DNA of 64,000 nucleotides from Neoroseomonas oryzicola (lineage in GTDB: Bacteria > Pseudomonadota > Alphaproteobacteria > Acetobacterales > Acetobacteraceae): contig NZ_JAAVUP010000010.1 in assembly GCF_012163135.1 (NCBI RefSeq), positions 1 through 64,000 on the forward strand, in the 5' to 3' direction. A program made the translations under genes and the position numbers. Each line of letters begins with the position of its first letter. Positions within the stretch are counted from its first letter, which is position 1. Under the pieces are notes generated by a model. It saw only the letters and a program-made list of their open reading frames with translations. It had not been told where the DNA came from and searched no databases. This document shows positions 17,405-24,764 of this stretch, piece by piece.

Positions 17405-18666
17405 CGCGGGGTCTCCGGCATCGGGATGACGTCGGTGCCGGGCCTGCCGGCGAGCACCGCGTCGAAGAGTTTCACCTGCTGCGGCAGGCAGATGGCGTGC
17501 AGGTCGAACTTCTCGAGCATCGTGCGCCGCGCCGCCTGGCGCAGCGGCACGTAGCGGTCGGGATGGGCGAGCGCGTCGACCACCGCATCCGCCATCCGCT
17601 GGTGGTCGAAGAAGGGCAGCAGCAGCCCGTTCTCGCCGTGGCGGATCACCTCGGAGAGCGTCGGCGTGTCGGATCCGATGATCAGCGCCTCGCAGCCCAT
17701 CGCCTCGACCAGCGACCAGGAGAGCACGAAGGGATAGGTGTAGTAGACATGCGCGGCCGAGGCGCGGAACAGCGACACCAGCCCCTCATGCGGGATGCGC
17801 CCGGTGAAGTGCACGCGCGCGGGATCGAGCCGCGCGCCGACCTCCTCCATCATCACTGCCTTCCAGCTGCGGCCGTCGGCGGGCGTGCGGCCATAGCCGC
17901 GTTCCTCGCCGCCGACGATCACGGCATGGGCGTTCGGGCGGCGCGCGAGGATCTCGGGCAGCGCGCGCATGAAGACGTCGAAGCCGCGATAGGGCTCGAG
18001 GTTGCGCGAGACGAAGGTCACGACCTCCTGCCCGCGTTCGACGAGGAAACCATCCGGCAGCGCGACCTTGCTGGTGCCGACGGGCGTGGCGAAGGTGGCG
18101 TCGACGCCCTCGTGCACGACCGAGGTCATGTCCTGCACGTGGCGCGGATAGCGGCTGCGCTGCCACAGCGTCGGCGACATGCACCAATCGGCGGTCTCGA
18201 GCGACTGCAGTTGCGTCATGTTCAGCGTGCGCACCCGCGCCATCTCGTCGATGTTCACCGGCTGCGACGGGTCGAAGCCGATGTCGCCGCCCCGGGCGTG
18301 ATAGTAGTACTCGCAGTAGTGGACGATGCGCGCATCGGGGAAGACGTCGCGCAGGTAGAGCCCCTCGCCCCATCCCGGATGGCAGTAGACGATGTCGGGC
18401 ACGAAGCCGCGTTTCTGCAGCGTGATCAGCGCGCGCACCACGTTCTGGCCGCGGCGCACCGCGCTCTCGACCGGGCGGAGGTAGCGATGCGTCTTGTCGC
18501 CGGCGGGGTCCGGCGGCGGGTAGCGCAGGTGGTTCACGCCGGGCGGGGTGACGTTCTGCCGTTCGCCGAGGCCGACGACGCGCGCGCCCGGACGCTTCGC
18601 GATCATCGGCGCGAGGTGCCGCCACTGGCCCGGGAAGTTCTGGTGGATGAACAAGGCCTGGACCAC
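17401..18666 (-). CDS. Glycosyltransferase family 4 (Glyco_trans_4_3 type)
   Basis: Retaining GT-B glycosyltransferase (421 aa) that transfers sugar from a nucleotide sugar to a glycan. The N-terminal ALFIHQNFPGQWRHLAP is the hallmark of the PF12000-like N-terminal domain. The C-terminal Glycos_transf_1 domain contains FVSRNLEPYRGFDVFMRALP and the LSWSLVEAMGCEALIIGSDT nucleotide-sugar region. The frame is open further upstream, but homology starts here. I use the GTG at 18664-18666, six bases after GAGAGG; a GTG at 18670-18672 is an alternative. Its coupling to an asparaginase is unexplained. Confidence 0.85.
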   Translation of the reverse strand: MVQALFIHQNFPGQWRHLAPMIAKRPGARVVGLGERQNVTPPGVNHLRYPPPDPAGDKTHRYLRPVESAVRRGQNVVRALITLQKRGFVPDIVYCHPGWGEGLYLRDVFPDARIVHYCEYYYHARGGDIGFDPSQPVNIDEMARVRTLNMTQLQSLETADWCMSPTLWQRSRYPRHVQDMTSVVHEGVDATFATPVGTSKVALPDGFLVERGQEVVTFVSRNLEPYRGFDVFMRALPEILARRPNAHAVIVGGEERGYGRTPADGRSWKAVMMEEVGARLDPARVHFTGRIPHEGLVSLFRASAAHVYYTYPFVLSWSLVEAMGCEALIIGSDTPTLSEVIRHGENGLLLPFFDHQRMADAVVDALAHPDRYVPLRQAARRTMLEKFDLHAICLPQQVKLFDAVLAGRPGTDVIPMPETPR

Positions 18667-18798
18667 GCGCACCCTCTCCCTTCCCGATCGATCCCTGCCG
18701 CTTGATGCCGCCAATCCGGCGGCGCGGCAACCGGGGTGGCTGGCCGGCGCGGCGCGGCGGGGCCAGGATGGCGACCTCATCACTGAGGAACTGCGAAA

Positions 18799-19533
18799 AT
18801 GGGCTTCGACTTCACGGGCAAGCGGGTGCTGGTGGCGGGCGGCAGCCGCGGGATCGGGCGCGCGATCGCGCTGGGCTTCGCCAAGGCAGGGGCGAAGGTG
18901 TCGGCCTGCGCGCGCGGGGCGGACGGCCTCGCCGCGCTCAAGGCCGAGGGCGTCGCGCATGTGAAGCCGACCGACCTCGCCGACGCCGGCCAGGTCGCCG
19001 CCTGGGTGGAGGAAGCCGCGGCCACGCTCGGCGGCGTGGACGTGCTGGTGAACAACGCTTCCGGCTTCGGCATGGGCGACAGCGAGGAGGGGTGGAAGAA
19101 GGGCCTGGACGTCGACGTGATGGCGACGGTGCGCGCAAGCCACGCCGCCCTGCCCCATCTGCGCGCGGCGAAGGGCTGCATCGTCAACACGACCTCGATC
19201 TCGGGCCTCGGACCCTCGGTGCGGACGCCGGCCTATGCGGCGGTGAAGGCGCTGATCATCAACTACACGGCGTCCCAGGCGGCCGCGCTGGCGAAGGACG
19301 GCATCCGCGTGAACGCGGTCGCGCCCGGGTCCATCGAATTCCCCGGCGGCACCTGGGAAAAGCGGCGGGCGGAAGACCCGGCGCTCTACAACCGCATCCT
19401 CGCCGGCATTCCGTTCGGCCGGCTCGGCGAGCCCGAGGAAGTGGCCGATGTGGCGCTGTTCCTCGCCTCCCCGCTCGCGCGCTGGGTGACGGGGCAGACC
19501 ATCGTGGTCGATGGCGGGCAGATGCTGAGCTGA
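18799..19533 (+). CDS. Short-chain dehydrogenase/reductase (SDR)
   Basis: SDR of 244 aa. It has cofactor loop GGSRGIG at residues 14-20, NNAS at 86-89 (Ala-Gly replaced by Ala-Ser) and active-site S133, Y146, K150 (YAAVKAL). The C-terminal half has PGSIEFPGG and the usual end WVTGQTIVVDGGQMLS. Start ATG has AGGAA eight bases upstream. It is a single-gene unit: divergent from the glycosyltransferase and convergent, back to back, with the SRPBCC gene. Substrate unknown; fatty-acyl or ketone reductases of this type are common. Confidence 0.87.
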   Translation: MGFDFTGKRVLVAGGSRGIGRAIALGFAKAGAKVSACARGADGLAALKAEGVAHVKPTDLADAGQVAAWVEEAAATLGGVDVLVNNASGFGMGDSEEGWKKGLDVDVMATVRASHAALPHLRAAKGCIVNTTSISGLGPSVRTPAYAAVKALIINYTASQAAALAKDGIRVNAVAPGSIEFPGGTWEKRRAEDPALYNRILAGIPFGRLGEPEEVADVALFLASPLARWVTGQTIVVDGGQMLS

Positions 19534-19932
19534 TCAGCCCTCGAGCAGCCGCTTCAGCGTCGCGAGGTCGGCGGCCACCAGGCCGGCGTCGCGCGCGAAG
19601 TCGGCCTCGCTCATCCCCGGCTGGCGGAACAGGGTGAAGAGCACCTCCGCGCCGTCGCCATTCGGCACGACGCGCATCGGCACCTCGACCACGGACCCGT
19701 CCGGCAGCGTGACGGCGTGGTCGAGCACGCCGTAAGCGTTAGGCGCGGCGAAGCGGAGCCGCAACGCGCCCTGCGGCGTCTCGACCCGCCAATCCGCGCC
19801 GTCGCGCGCCACCGCGCCGCCGAGGCCGGCGGCCCAGCGCGGCAGGTTCTCGGGGCAGGAGGCGAAGGCGTAGACTTCCGCCGCCGGGCGTTCGATTCGC
19901 GTCGACAGCGTGCGGCTTTCGCGCGTCGGCAT
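19534..19932 (-). CDS. SRPBCC-family (START-like) protein
   Basis: Small ligand-binding-fold protein (132 aa). It matches the polyketide cyclase/SRPBCC pattern: STRIERPAAEVYAFASCPENLPRWAAG at the N-terminus, a beta-rich middle (DHAVTLPDGSVVEVPMRVVP) and a long C-terminal helix ending LKRLLEG. The ATG at 19930-19932 shares one base with the arfB stop; a GTG directly upstream at 19933-19935 is also possible. It is the last gene of a four-gene overlapping run headed by eutB. No specific function can be given. Confidence 0.75.
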   Translation of the reverse strand: MPTRESRTLSTRIERPAAEVYAFASCPENLPRWAAGLGGAVARDGADWRVETPQGALRLRFAAPNAYGVLDHAVTLPDGSVVEVPMRVVPNGDGAEVLFTLFRQPGMSEADFARDAGLVAADLATLKRLLEG

Positions 19933-20357
19933 CACTCGTCGCGCCCAGGCGCACCGCGCATGCGCTTCGTCTCGCCGCGCCGCGTCTTCGATTCCAGACG
20001 CCGCTTCTTCGACCCCAGCGTCGGCTTCGTCGCCTTGCGCGGCGGCGGGGGCGGCGTCGCGGCCTCGCGGATCAGCACGAGAAGCCGCTCCAGCGCATCC
20101 TCCCGGTTGCGTTCGCGCGTGCGGTGGCGCTGGGCGGTGATGACCAGCACGCCGTCCTTCGTCATGCGCCGGCCGGCGAGCGTCGCGAGGCGCGCCTTCA
20201 CCGCATCGGACAGGTTCACCGAGGCCATGGCGGCGAAACGCAGTTGCACCGCGGTCTCCAGCTTGTTGACGTTCTGCCCGCCGGGGCCGGAGGCACGGAG
20301 GAAATCCTCGGTGATCTCGGATTCATCCAGCGCGATGCGCGCCGTCACCCGGATCAT
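19932..20357 (-). CDS. arfB: Alternative ribosome-rescue factor ArfB (peptidyl-tRNA hydrolase)
   Basis: Release-factor-like protein (141 aa) that frees ribosomes stalled on mRNAs lacking a stop codon. The catalytic GGQ is at residues 26-28 in ASGPGGQNVNKLETAVQLRF. The C-terminal tail is strongly basic (KKRRLESKTRRGETKRMRG) and in this family enters the empty mRNA channel. The ATG overlaps the eutC stop (ATGA), placing a translation-quality-control gene directly in the ethanolamine ammonia-lyase transcript. Confidence 0.93.
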   Translation of the reverse strand: MIRVTARIALDESEITEDFLRASGPGGQNVNKLETAVQLRFAAMASVNLSDAVKARLATLAGRRMTKDGVLVITAQRHRTRERNREDALERLLVLIREAATPPPPPRKATKPTLGSKKRRLESKTRRGETKRMRGAPGRDE

Positions 20358-21082
20358 GGCGCGGGCAATGCGCCGGCGGGCATCTCGTCCTTCAGCGCCA
20401 CGCCGGTCGCGCCGAGCCCCTGCGCCGCGCGCAGCAGCCAGGCGGTCTTGGCGGCGGCCTCGTCATAGGACAGGCCGCCGGGACGGACATTGCTGATGCA
20501 GTTGCGTTCCGCATCCGTGCGCCCGCGCCGCGGTGCCCAGGTGATATAGACGCCGAGGCTGTCGGTCGCCGACAGCCCCGGCCGTTCACCGATCAGCATC
20601 ACCACGGCGGCGGCGCCGGTCGCCTCGCCGATCTCGTCGCCGAGCGCCACGCGCGCCTGTTCCGCGATCACGATCGGGCCTGTCGGCAAGTCGAGCGCCG
20701 GGACGAGCCGTTCCAGCACCGCCGGCGCATGGCGCTGCACGCCGATGGCGCAGAGCCCGTCCGCCACGACGAAGACCACGCTGCCCGGCGCGCGCGGCAG
20801 CACCGTGCCCTCCGCCAGCCGACGCCCGAGATCCGGCCGCAGCAGATAGGCGCGACGGTCCGGCACCGCGCTGCGCACCCGCACCACCGGCAGACCGAGC
20901 GGCGCGACCGCCGCCTCCGTGGCCGCGACGTCCAGGGACGACCACACCGCATCCCGCGCCCGCGCATGCGATTCCTGGAAGTCGAGATGCGCCAAGGTGG
21001 GCTGCGCCGTCCCCGCGCGCCCGAGCCCCACCCGCGCATCGGTGAATCGGCGCAGATCGCGCCAGAGCGAGGGCGTACTCAT
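20354..21082 (-). CDS. eutC: Ethanolamine ammonia-lyase small subunit EutC
   Basis: Light chain (242 aa) of the adenosylcobalamin-dependent enzyme that converts ethanolamine to acetaldehyde and ammonia. Family stretches include TDARVGLGRAGTA, HLDFQESHARARDAVW, SDRP-like GERPGLSATDSLGVYITWAP and CISNVRPGGLSYDEAAAKTAWLL. The ATG overlaps the eutB stop (ATGA). No microcompartment shell genes, eutA reactivase or eutH permease are visible, so this is a minimal catabolic eutBC unit that uses ethanolamine as a nitrogen or carbon source. Confidence 0.94.
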   Translation of the reverse strand: MSTPSLWRDLRRFTDARVGLGRAGTAQPTLAHLDFQESHARARDAVWSSLDVAATEAAVAPLGLPVVRVRSAVPDRRAYLLRPDLGRRLAEGTVLPRAPGSVVFVVADGLCAIGVQRHAPAVLERLVPALDLPTGPIVIAEQARVALGDEIGEATGAAAVVMLIGERPGLSATDSLGVYITWAPRRGRTDAERNCISNVRPGGLSYDEAAAKTAWLLRAAQGLGATGVALKDEMPAGALPAP

Positions 21083-22452
21083 GCAAGACCGATCAGCGCC
21101 GGGGAGAGCCGCGCCGGGATGCGTTCGGCATCGAGCCCGATCCCCATGCGGTCGAGCCAGGCCTCGAATTCCGGCGCCGCGCGCTTGCCCAGCATCGCGC
21201 GTACCGTCAGCCCGTCATGGAAGGAGGTCGACTGGTAGGCGAGCATCACGTCATCCGCGCCCGGCACGCCCATCACATAGGTGACGCCAGCGACGCCGAG
21301 GCATGTCAGCAGCGTGTCCATGTCGTCCTGGTCGGCCTCGGCGTGGTTCGTGTAGCAGACGTCCACGCCCATCGGCAGGCCGAGCATCTTGCCGCAGAAA
21401 TGATCCTCGAGCCCGGCGCGCAGGATCTGCTTGCCGTCGAACAGGTATTCCGGGCCGATGAAGCCGACGACCGTGTTCACCAGCAGGGGCGAGAATTCGC
21501 GCGCCACGGCATAGGCGCGGGCCTCGATGGTCTGCTGGTCGACGCCGTGATGGGCATCGGCGGACAGGGCGCTGCCCTGGCCGGTCTCGAAATACATCAC
21601 GTCCTCGCCGACCGTGCCGCGCTTGAGCGCCAGCGCCATCTCCCGCGCCTCCTTCAGCACGGAGAGCGACACGCCGAAGGAGGTGTTCACGCCCTCGGTC
21701 CCGCCGATCGACTGGAACACCAGGTCGACCGGCGCGCCGCGCTCCATCGCCAGCATCGTCGTCGTGACATGCGACAGCACGCAGGACTGGGTCGGGATGT
21801 CGAAGCGCTCCCGCACGGTGTCGAGCATCTCGAGCACGCGCATCACCGCCTCGACATTGTCGGTGGCGGGGTTCACGCCGATCACGGCATCCCCGGCGCC
21901 GAGCAGCAGCCCGTCGAGCACCGAGGCCGCGATGCCGCGCGGATCGTCCGTCGGATGGTTCGGCTGCAGGCGGATCGACAGCGTCCCCGGCAGGCCGATG
22001 GTGTTGCGGAAGCGGGTGACGACGCGGCACTTGGCCGCGACCTGGATCAGGTCCGCGACGCGCATGATCTTGGACACCGCGGCGGCCATCTCCGGCGTCA
22101 GGCCGGGCGCCAGCGCCGTGACGGCGGCGGGGTCGGCCGCCAGCAGCCAGTCGCGGAAGCCGCCCACGGTCAGGCTACGGACCGGCGCGAAGGACGCGGC
22201 GTCGTGGCGGTCGATGATCAACCGCGTGACCTCGTCGGCCTCGTAGGGGATCACCGCCTCGTTGAGGAAGTGTCCGAGCGGCATATCCGCCAGCGCCCGT
22301 TGGGCGGCGATGCGTTCGGCGGCGCTCTCGGCCGCCACCCCGGCCAGCGCATCGCCCGAGCGCAGCGGCGTGGCGCGCGCGAGCAGCGTCCTGAGGTCCG
22401 GGAACACGTAGCGCGTCCCGGCGATGTCCTGCGTGAAGCCCATGGCAGCCAT
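21079..22452 (-). CDS. eutB: Ethanolamine ammonia-lyase large subunit EutB
   Basis: Catalytic TIM-barrel heavy chain (457 aa from this ATG). The N-terminal RSGDALAGVAAESAAERIAAQ and EVTRLIIDRHDAASF are diagnostic. Other blocks include MRVADLIQVAAKCRVVTRFRNT, IGVNPATDNVE, FETGQGSALSADAHHGVDQ and CYTNHAEADQDDMD. The ATG at 22450-22452 was chosen; an ATG at 22443 gives a protein three residues shorter and fits the family equally well. It is the first gene of eutB-eutC-arfB-SRPBCC, divergent from the TPP decarboxylase operon with only 76 bases between. Confidence 0.94.
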   Translation of the reverse strand: MAAMGFTQDIAGTRYVFPDLRTLLARATPLRSGDALAGVAAESAAERIAAQRALADMPLGHFLNEAVIPYEADEVTRLIIDRHDAASFAPVRSLTVGGFRDWLLAADPAAVTALAPGLTPEMAAAVSKIMRVADLIQVAAKCRVVTRFRNTIGLPGTLSIRLQPNHPTDDPRGIAASVLDGLLLGAGDAVIGVNPATDNVEAVMRVLEMLDTVRERFDIPTQSCVLSHVTTTMLAMERGAPVDLVFQSIGGTEGVNTSFGVSLSVLKEAREMALALKRGTVGEDVMYFETGQGSALSADAHHGVDQQTIEARAYAVAREFSPLLVNTVVGFIGPEYLFDGKQILRAGLEDHFCGKMLGLPMGVDVCYTNHAEADQDDMDTLLTCLGVAGVTYVMGVPGADDVMLAYQSTSFHDGLTVRAMLGKRAAPEFEAWLDRMGIGLDAERIPARLSPALIGLA

Positions 22453-22474
22453 GATGGACCGCCCGGCGCCCACC

Positions 22475-22502
22475 TTGCCAGCCCGTCGCCGCGCCCTAGG
22501 AT
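22475..22502 (+). promoter_or_regulatory. Putative sigma70-type promoter of the decarboxylase operon
   Basis: TTGCCA (22475-22480) and TAGGAT (22497-22502) are separated by 16 bases and lie 26 bases before the ATG at 22529. A TTG...TAGGA arrangement of similar spacing occurs at 33552-33580. The match is plausible, but GC-rich promoters are hard to call by eye. Confidence 0.35.
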
Positions 22503-22528
22503 GCCGGCCGGAAACTGCCGAGGAAACG

Positions 22529-23080
22529 ATGGACGCCGACGCGATCGACAAGGCCCCGGATGCCGCCGCGGCCTGGCCCGACCAGATCTACGGGCTGCTC
22601 AAGAAACATGACATCCGCCAGGTCGCGCTGGTGCCGGACGCCGGGCATTCCCGCCTGATCAAGCGCTGCCTGGCCGACAACGAGATCCAGGTCACCACCC
22701 TGACGACCGAGGAAGAAGGCATCGCCCTGATGCAGGGCGCCTGGCTCGGCGGGCAGAAGGCGGTGCTGCTGATGCAGTCCTCGGGCGTGGGCAACTGCAT
22801 CAACATGCTCTCGCTGTCGCACATCCATCGCTGCCCGATGCCGATGCTGGTGACGATGCGCGGCGACTTCGGCGAGTTCAACCCGGCCCAGATCCCCATG
22901 GGCAACGCCACCCAGGCGGTGCTCGAGGCCATGGGTACGCTGGTCAAGCGCGCCGACACGCCCGAGGACATCGCGCCCACCGTGGATGCGACCATCCGCC
23001 TCGCCTTCAACACCTTCCGCCCGACCGCGACGCTGATCGGCCAGCGCGTCATCGGCGCCAAGACCTTCGGCAAGGACTGA
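22529..23080 (+). CDS. TPP-dependent decarboxylase alpha subunit (sulfopyruvate decarboxylase ComD type)
   Basis: Pyrimidine-binding half (183 aa) of a split thiamine-diphosphate enzyme. It carries the PYR-domain pattern around TTEEEGIALMQGAWLGGQKAVLLMQSSGVGNCINML (residues 50-90), including the catalytic Glu of TEEEG. Together with the next gene it forms a heteromeric decarboxylase of the sulfopyruvate/phosphonopyruvate type, giving sulfoacetaldehyde or phosphonoacetaldehyde from the matching 2-oxoacid. The strong RBS (GAGGAAACG) fixes the start. The beta subunit begins 4 bases after its stop. The real substrate could also be another 3-substituted pyruvate. Confidence 0.78.
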   Translation: MDADAIDKAPDAAAAWPDQIYGLLKKHDIRQVALVPDAGHSRLIKRCLADNEIQVTTLTTEEEGIALMQGAWLGGQKAVLLMQSSGVGNCINMLSLSHIHRCPMPMLVTMRGDFGEFNPAQIPMGNATQAVLEAMGTLVKRADTPEDIAPTVDATIRLAFNTFRPTATLIGQRVIGAKTFGKD

Positions 23081-23084
23081 GACG

Positions 23085-23687
23085 ATGCTCGCGGAATCCG
23101 GAAAGCTCGACCGTCGCGAGCTCACCCGCGCCCTGCTCGAGGATCGCGGCGAGATGGTCGTCATCGCCGGCCTCGGTGCGCCGGCATGGGACATCACCGC
23201 GGTGGGCGACCACCCGCTGAACCTGCCGCTGTGGGGCGGCATGGGGGCGGCGGCGATGATCGGCCTCGGCCTCGCGCTCGCGCAGCCCAACCGCCGCGTG
23301 CTGGTGCTGACCGGCGACGGGGAGATGCTGATGGGCATCGGCGCGCTCGCCACCATCGCGGTGAAGAAGCCGCGCAACCTCTCGATCGTGGTGCAGGACA
23401 ACGAGCATTACGGCGAGACCGGCATGCAGGAGACCGCCACCAAGCACGGCGTCGACCTGGTGGCCATGGCGAAGGGCGCGGGCTTCCCGCAGACCATGTT
23501 CGTCACCAAGCCCGGGGAAGTGCCCGCCCTGAAGGCGGCGATCCATGCCGGGAACGGTCCCTTCTTCGCGGTGGCGAAGATCGACGCCACCAGCAAGAAG
23601 CTGGTGCTGCCGCCGCGCGACGGGGCCATCATCCAGGCCCGGATGCGCGAAGCCATCCTGGGGCCGGAGGCGCACCACCAGCTCTGA
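23085..23687 (+). CDS. TPP-dependent decarboxylase beta subunit (sulfopyruvate decarboxylase ComE type)
   Basis: TPP/Mg-binding half of the split decarboxylase (200 aa). The thiamine-diphosphate motif runs from GDG (residues 77-79, LTGDGEMLMG) to DN (105-106, VVQDNEHYGETG). GGMGAAAMIGLGLALAQP precedes it, as in the phosphonopyruvate decarboxylase family. It begins 4 bases after the alpha subunit, so the two are co-translated. A degenerate copy of the two-hairpin repeat follows its stop by 3 bases, before the dehydrogenase gene. Confidence 0.8.
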   Translation: MLAESGKLDRRELTRALLEDRGEMVVIAGLGAPAWDITAVGDHPLNLPLWGGMGAAAMIGLGLALAQPNRRVLVLTGDGEMLMGIGALATIAVKKPRNLSIVVQDNEHYGETGMQETATKHGVDLVAMAKGAGFPQTMFVTKPGEVPALKAAIHAGNGPFFAVAKIDATSKKLVLPPRDGAIIQARMREAILGPEAHHQL

Positions 23688-23689
23688 TC

Positions 23690-23738
23690 CCGGAGGGGCC
23701 CCGCCCCCCCGGACCACCCTGCCCAAGGCCGCAGCCGG
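23690..23738 (+). repeat. Two-hairpin 3'-end repeat, degenerate copy
   Basis: Starting 3 bases after the decarboxylase stop, the sequence CCGGAGGGGC...GGACC...CCC aligns with the elements after urtE and after the helicase. It includes the CCGCCAAAGGCC segment as TGCCCAAGGCC. The hairpins are imperfect here. The orientation relative to the upstream gene is the same as in the other two copies. Confidence 0.5.
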
Positions 23739-23779
23739 CGCAGAGCGGCGCGGCGCCTCCCAGACCACAGGAAACCTCC

Positions 23780-24754
23780 ATGCCGCATATCGTCTGTCTC
23801 CGCCCGCTGCACCCCGATGCGATGGAACGCCTGCGTTCCGAGCCGGGCTACACCGTCACCCTGCTCGACCCCGTGACGCCGGAGACGCTGCGCGAGCCGA
23901 TGAAGACGGCCGAGGCCATCATCGTCCGCGCGACGAAGATCGACCGTGCCTTCCTGGCCAACGCCCCGATGCTGCGTATCTGCGCCCGCCACGGCGTCGG
24001 CTACGACGCGGTGGACGTGGAGGCGCTGACCGAACGCGGCATTCCGCTGACCGTCACCCCCGATGCCAACGCCGTCTCGGTCGCCGAGCACGCAATGATG
24101 CTGATGCTGACCACGGCGCGGCGCACCATCGACTACGACCGCAACACCAAGGCCCTGGACTGGGGGCCGAAGCCCGCGCTGAAGACGCTCGACCTCGCGG
24201 GCCTGACGGTGCTGGTGGTGGGCTTCGGGCGCATCGGCGGGCGCGTCGCGCGGCTCTGCCAGGCCTTCGGGATGGATGTGCTGGTCCATGATCCCTACAT
24301 CCCGCAGAACACCATCAAGGGCGCCGGCTTCAAGCCGGTGAAGGTGCTGCATGAGGGCCTGGCCGCGGCCGACATCGTCACCACCCACTGCCCGTCCAAC
24401 ACCGAGACGCGCGCCATGGTGAACGCGTCCTTCTTCGCGGCCATGAAGCCGGGCGCGGCCTACATCAACACCGCCCGCGGCACGCTGGTGGACGAGACGG
24501 CGCTGACCAACGCGCTGAAGTCCGGCCACCTCGGCGCCGCCGGCCTCGATGTGTTCTGGGAGGAACCGGTGACGACGAAGCTGCCCTTCCTCGACTTCCC
24601 CAATGTCGTCGTCTCGCCGCACTCGGCCGCGGCGACCGAGCAGTCCACCCGGCGCATGGGCCTGTCCTGCGCCGAGAGCATCTTCAGCCTGTTCAAGGGA
24701 AACCTCGACCCCGACGTCGTCATCAACAAGGAGGTGCTCCGCGGCAACGCGTGA
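23780..24754 (+). CDS. D-2-hydroxyacid dehydrogenase, PGDH family (sulfolactate dehydrogenase-like context)
   Basis: NAD-dependent 2-hydroxyacid dehydrogenase (324 aa). The Rossmann loop is GFGRIGG at residues 148-154, with D171 for NAD selectivity. Catalytic residues are R233 (NTARG), E262 (EEP) and H281 (SPHSA). No ACT or regulatory domain follows, so it is not a classical SerA. Directly behind a sulfopyruvate-type decarboxylase, it could oxidise (S)-sulfolactate (SlcC-like) or another 3-substituted lactate to the decarboxylase substrate. That link is inference from neighbourhood. A good RBS (CAGGAAACC) precedes the ATG. Confidence 0.8.
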   Translation: MPHIVCLRPLHPDAMERLRSEPGYTVTLLDPVTPETLREPMKTAEAIIVRATKIDRAFLANAPMLRICARHGVGYDAVDVEALTERGIPLTVTPDANAVSVAEHAMMLMLTTARRTIDYDRNTKALDWGPKPALKTLDLAGLTVLVVGFGRIGGRVARLCQAFGMDVLVHDPYIPQNTIKGAGFKPVKVLHEGLAAADIVTTHCPSNTETRAMVNASFFAAMKPGAAYINTARGTLVDETALTNALKSGHLGAAGLDVFWEEPVTTKLPFLDFPNVVVSPHSAAATEQSTRRMGLSCAESIFSLFKGNLDPDVVINKEVLRGNA

Positions 24755-24764
24755 GCAGCACGCC

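Noticed and set aside
23085-23687. Acetolactate synthase fragment
   Set aside because: The partner PYR-domain gene 4 bases upstream completes a split decarboxylase, so it is not a truncated gene.
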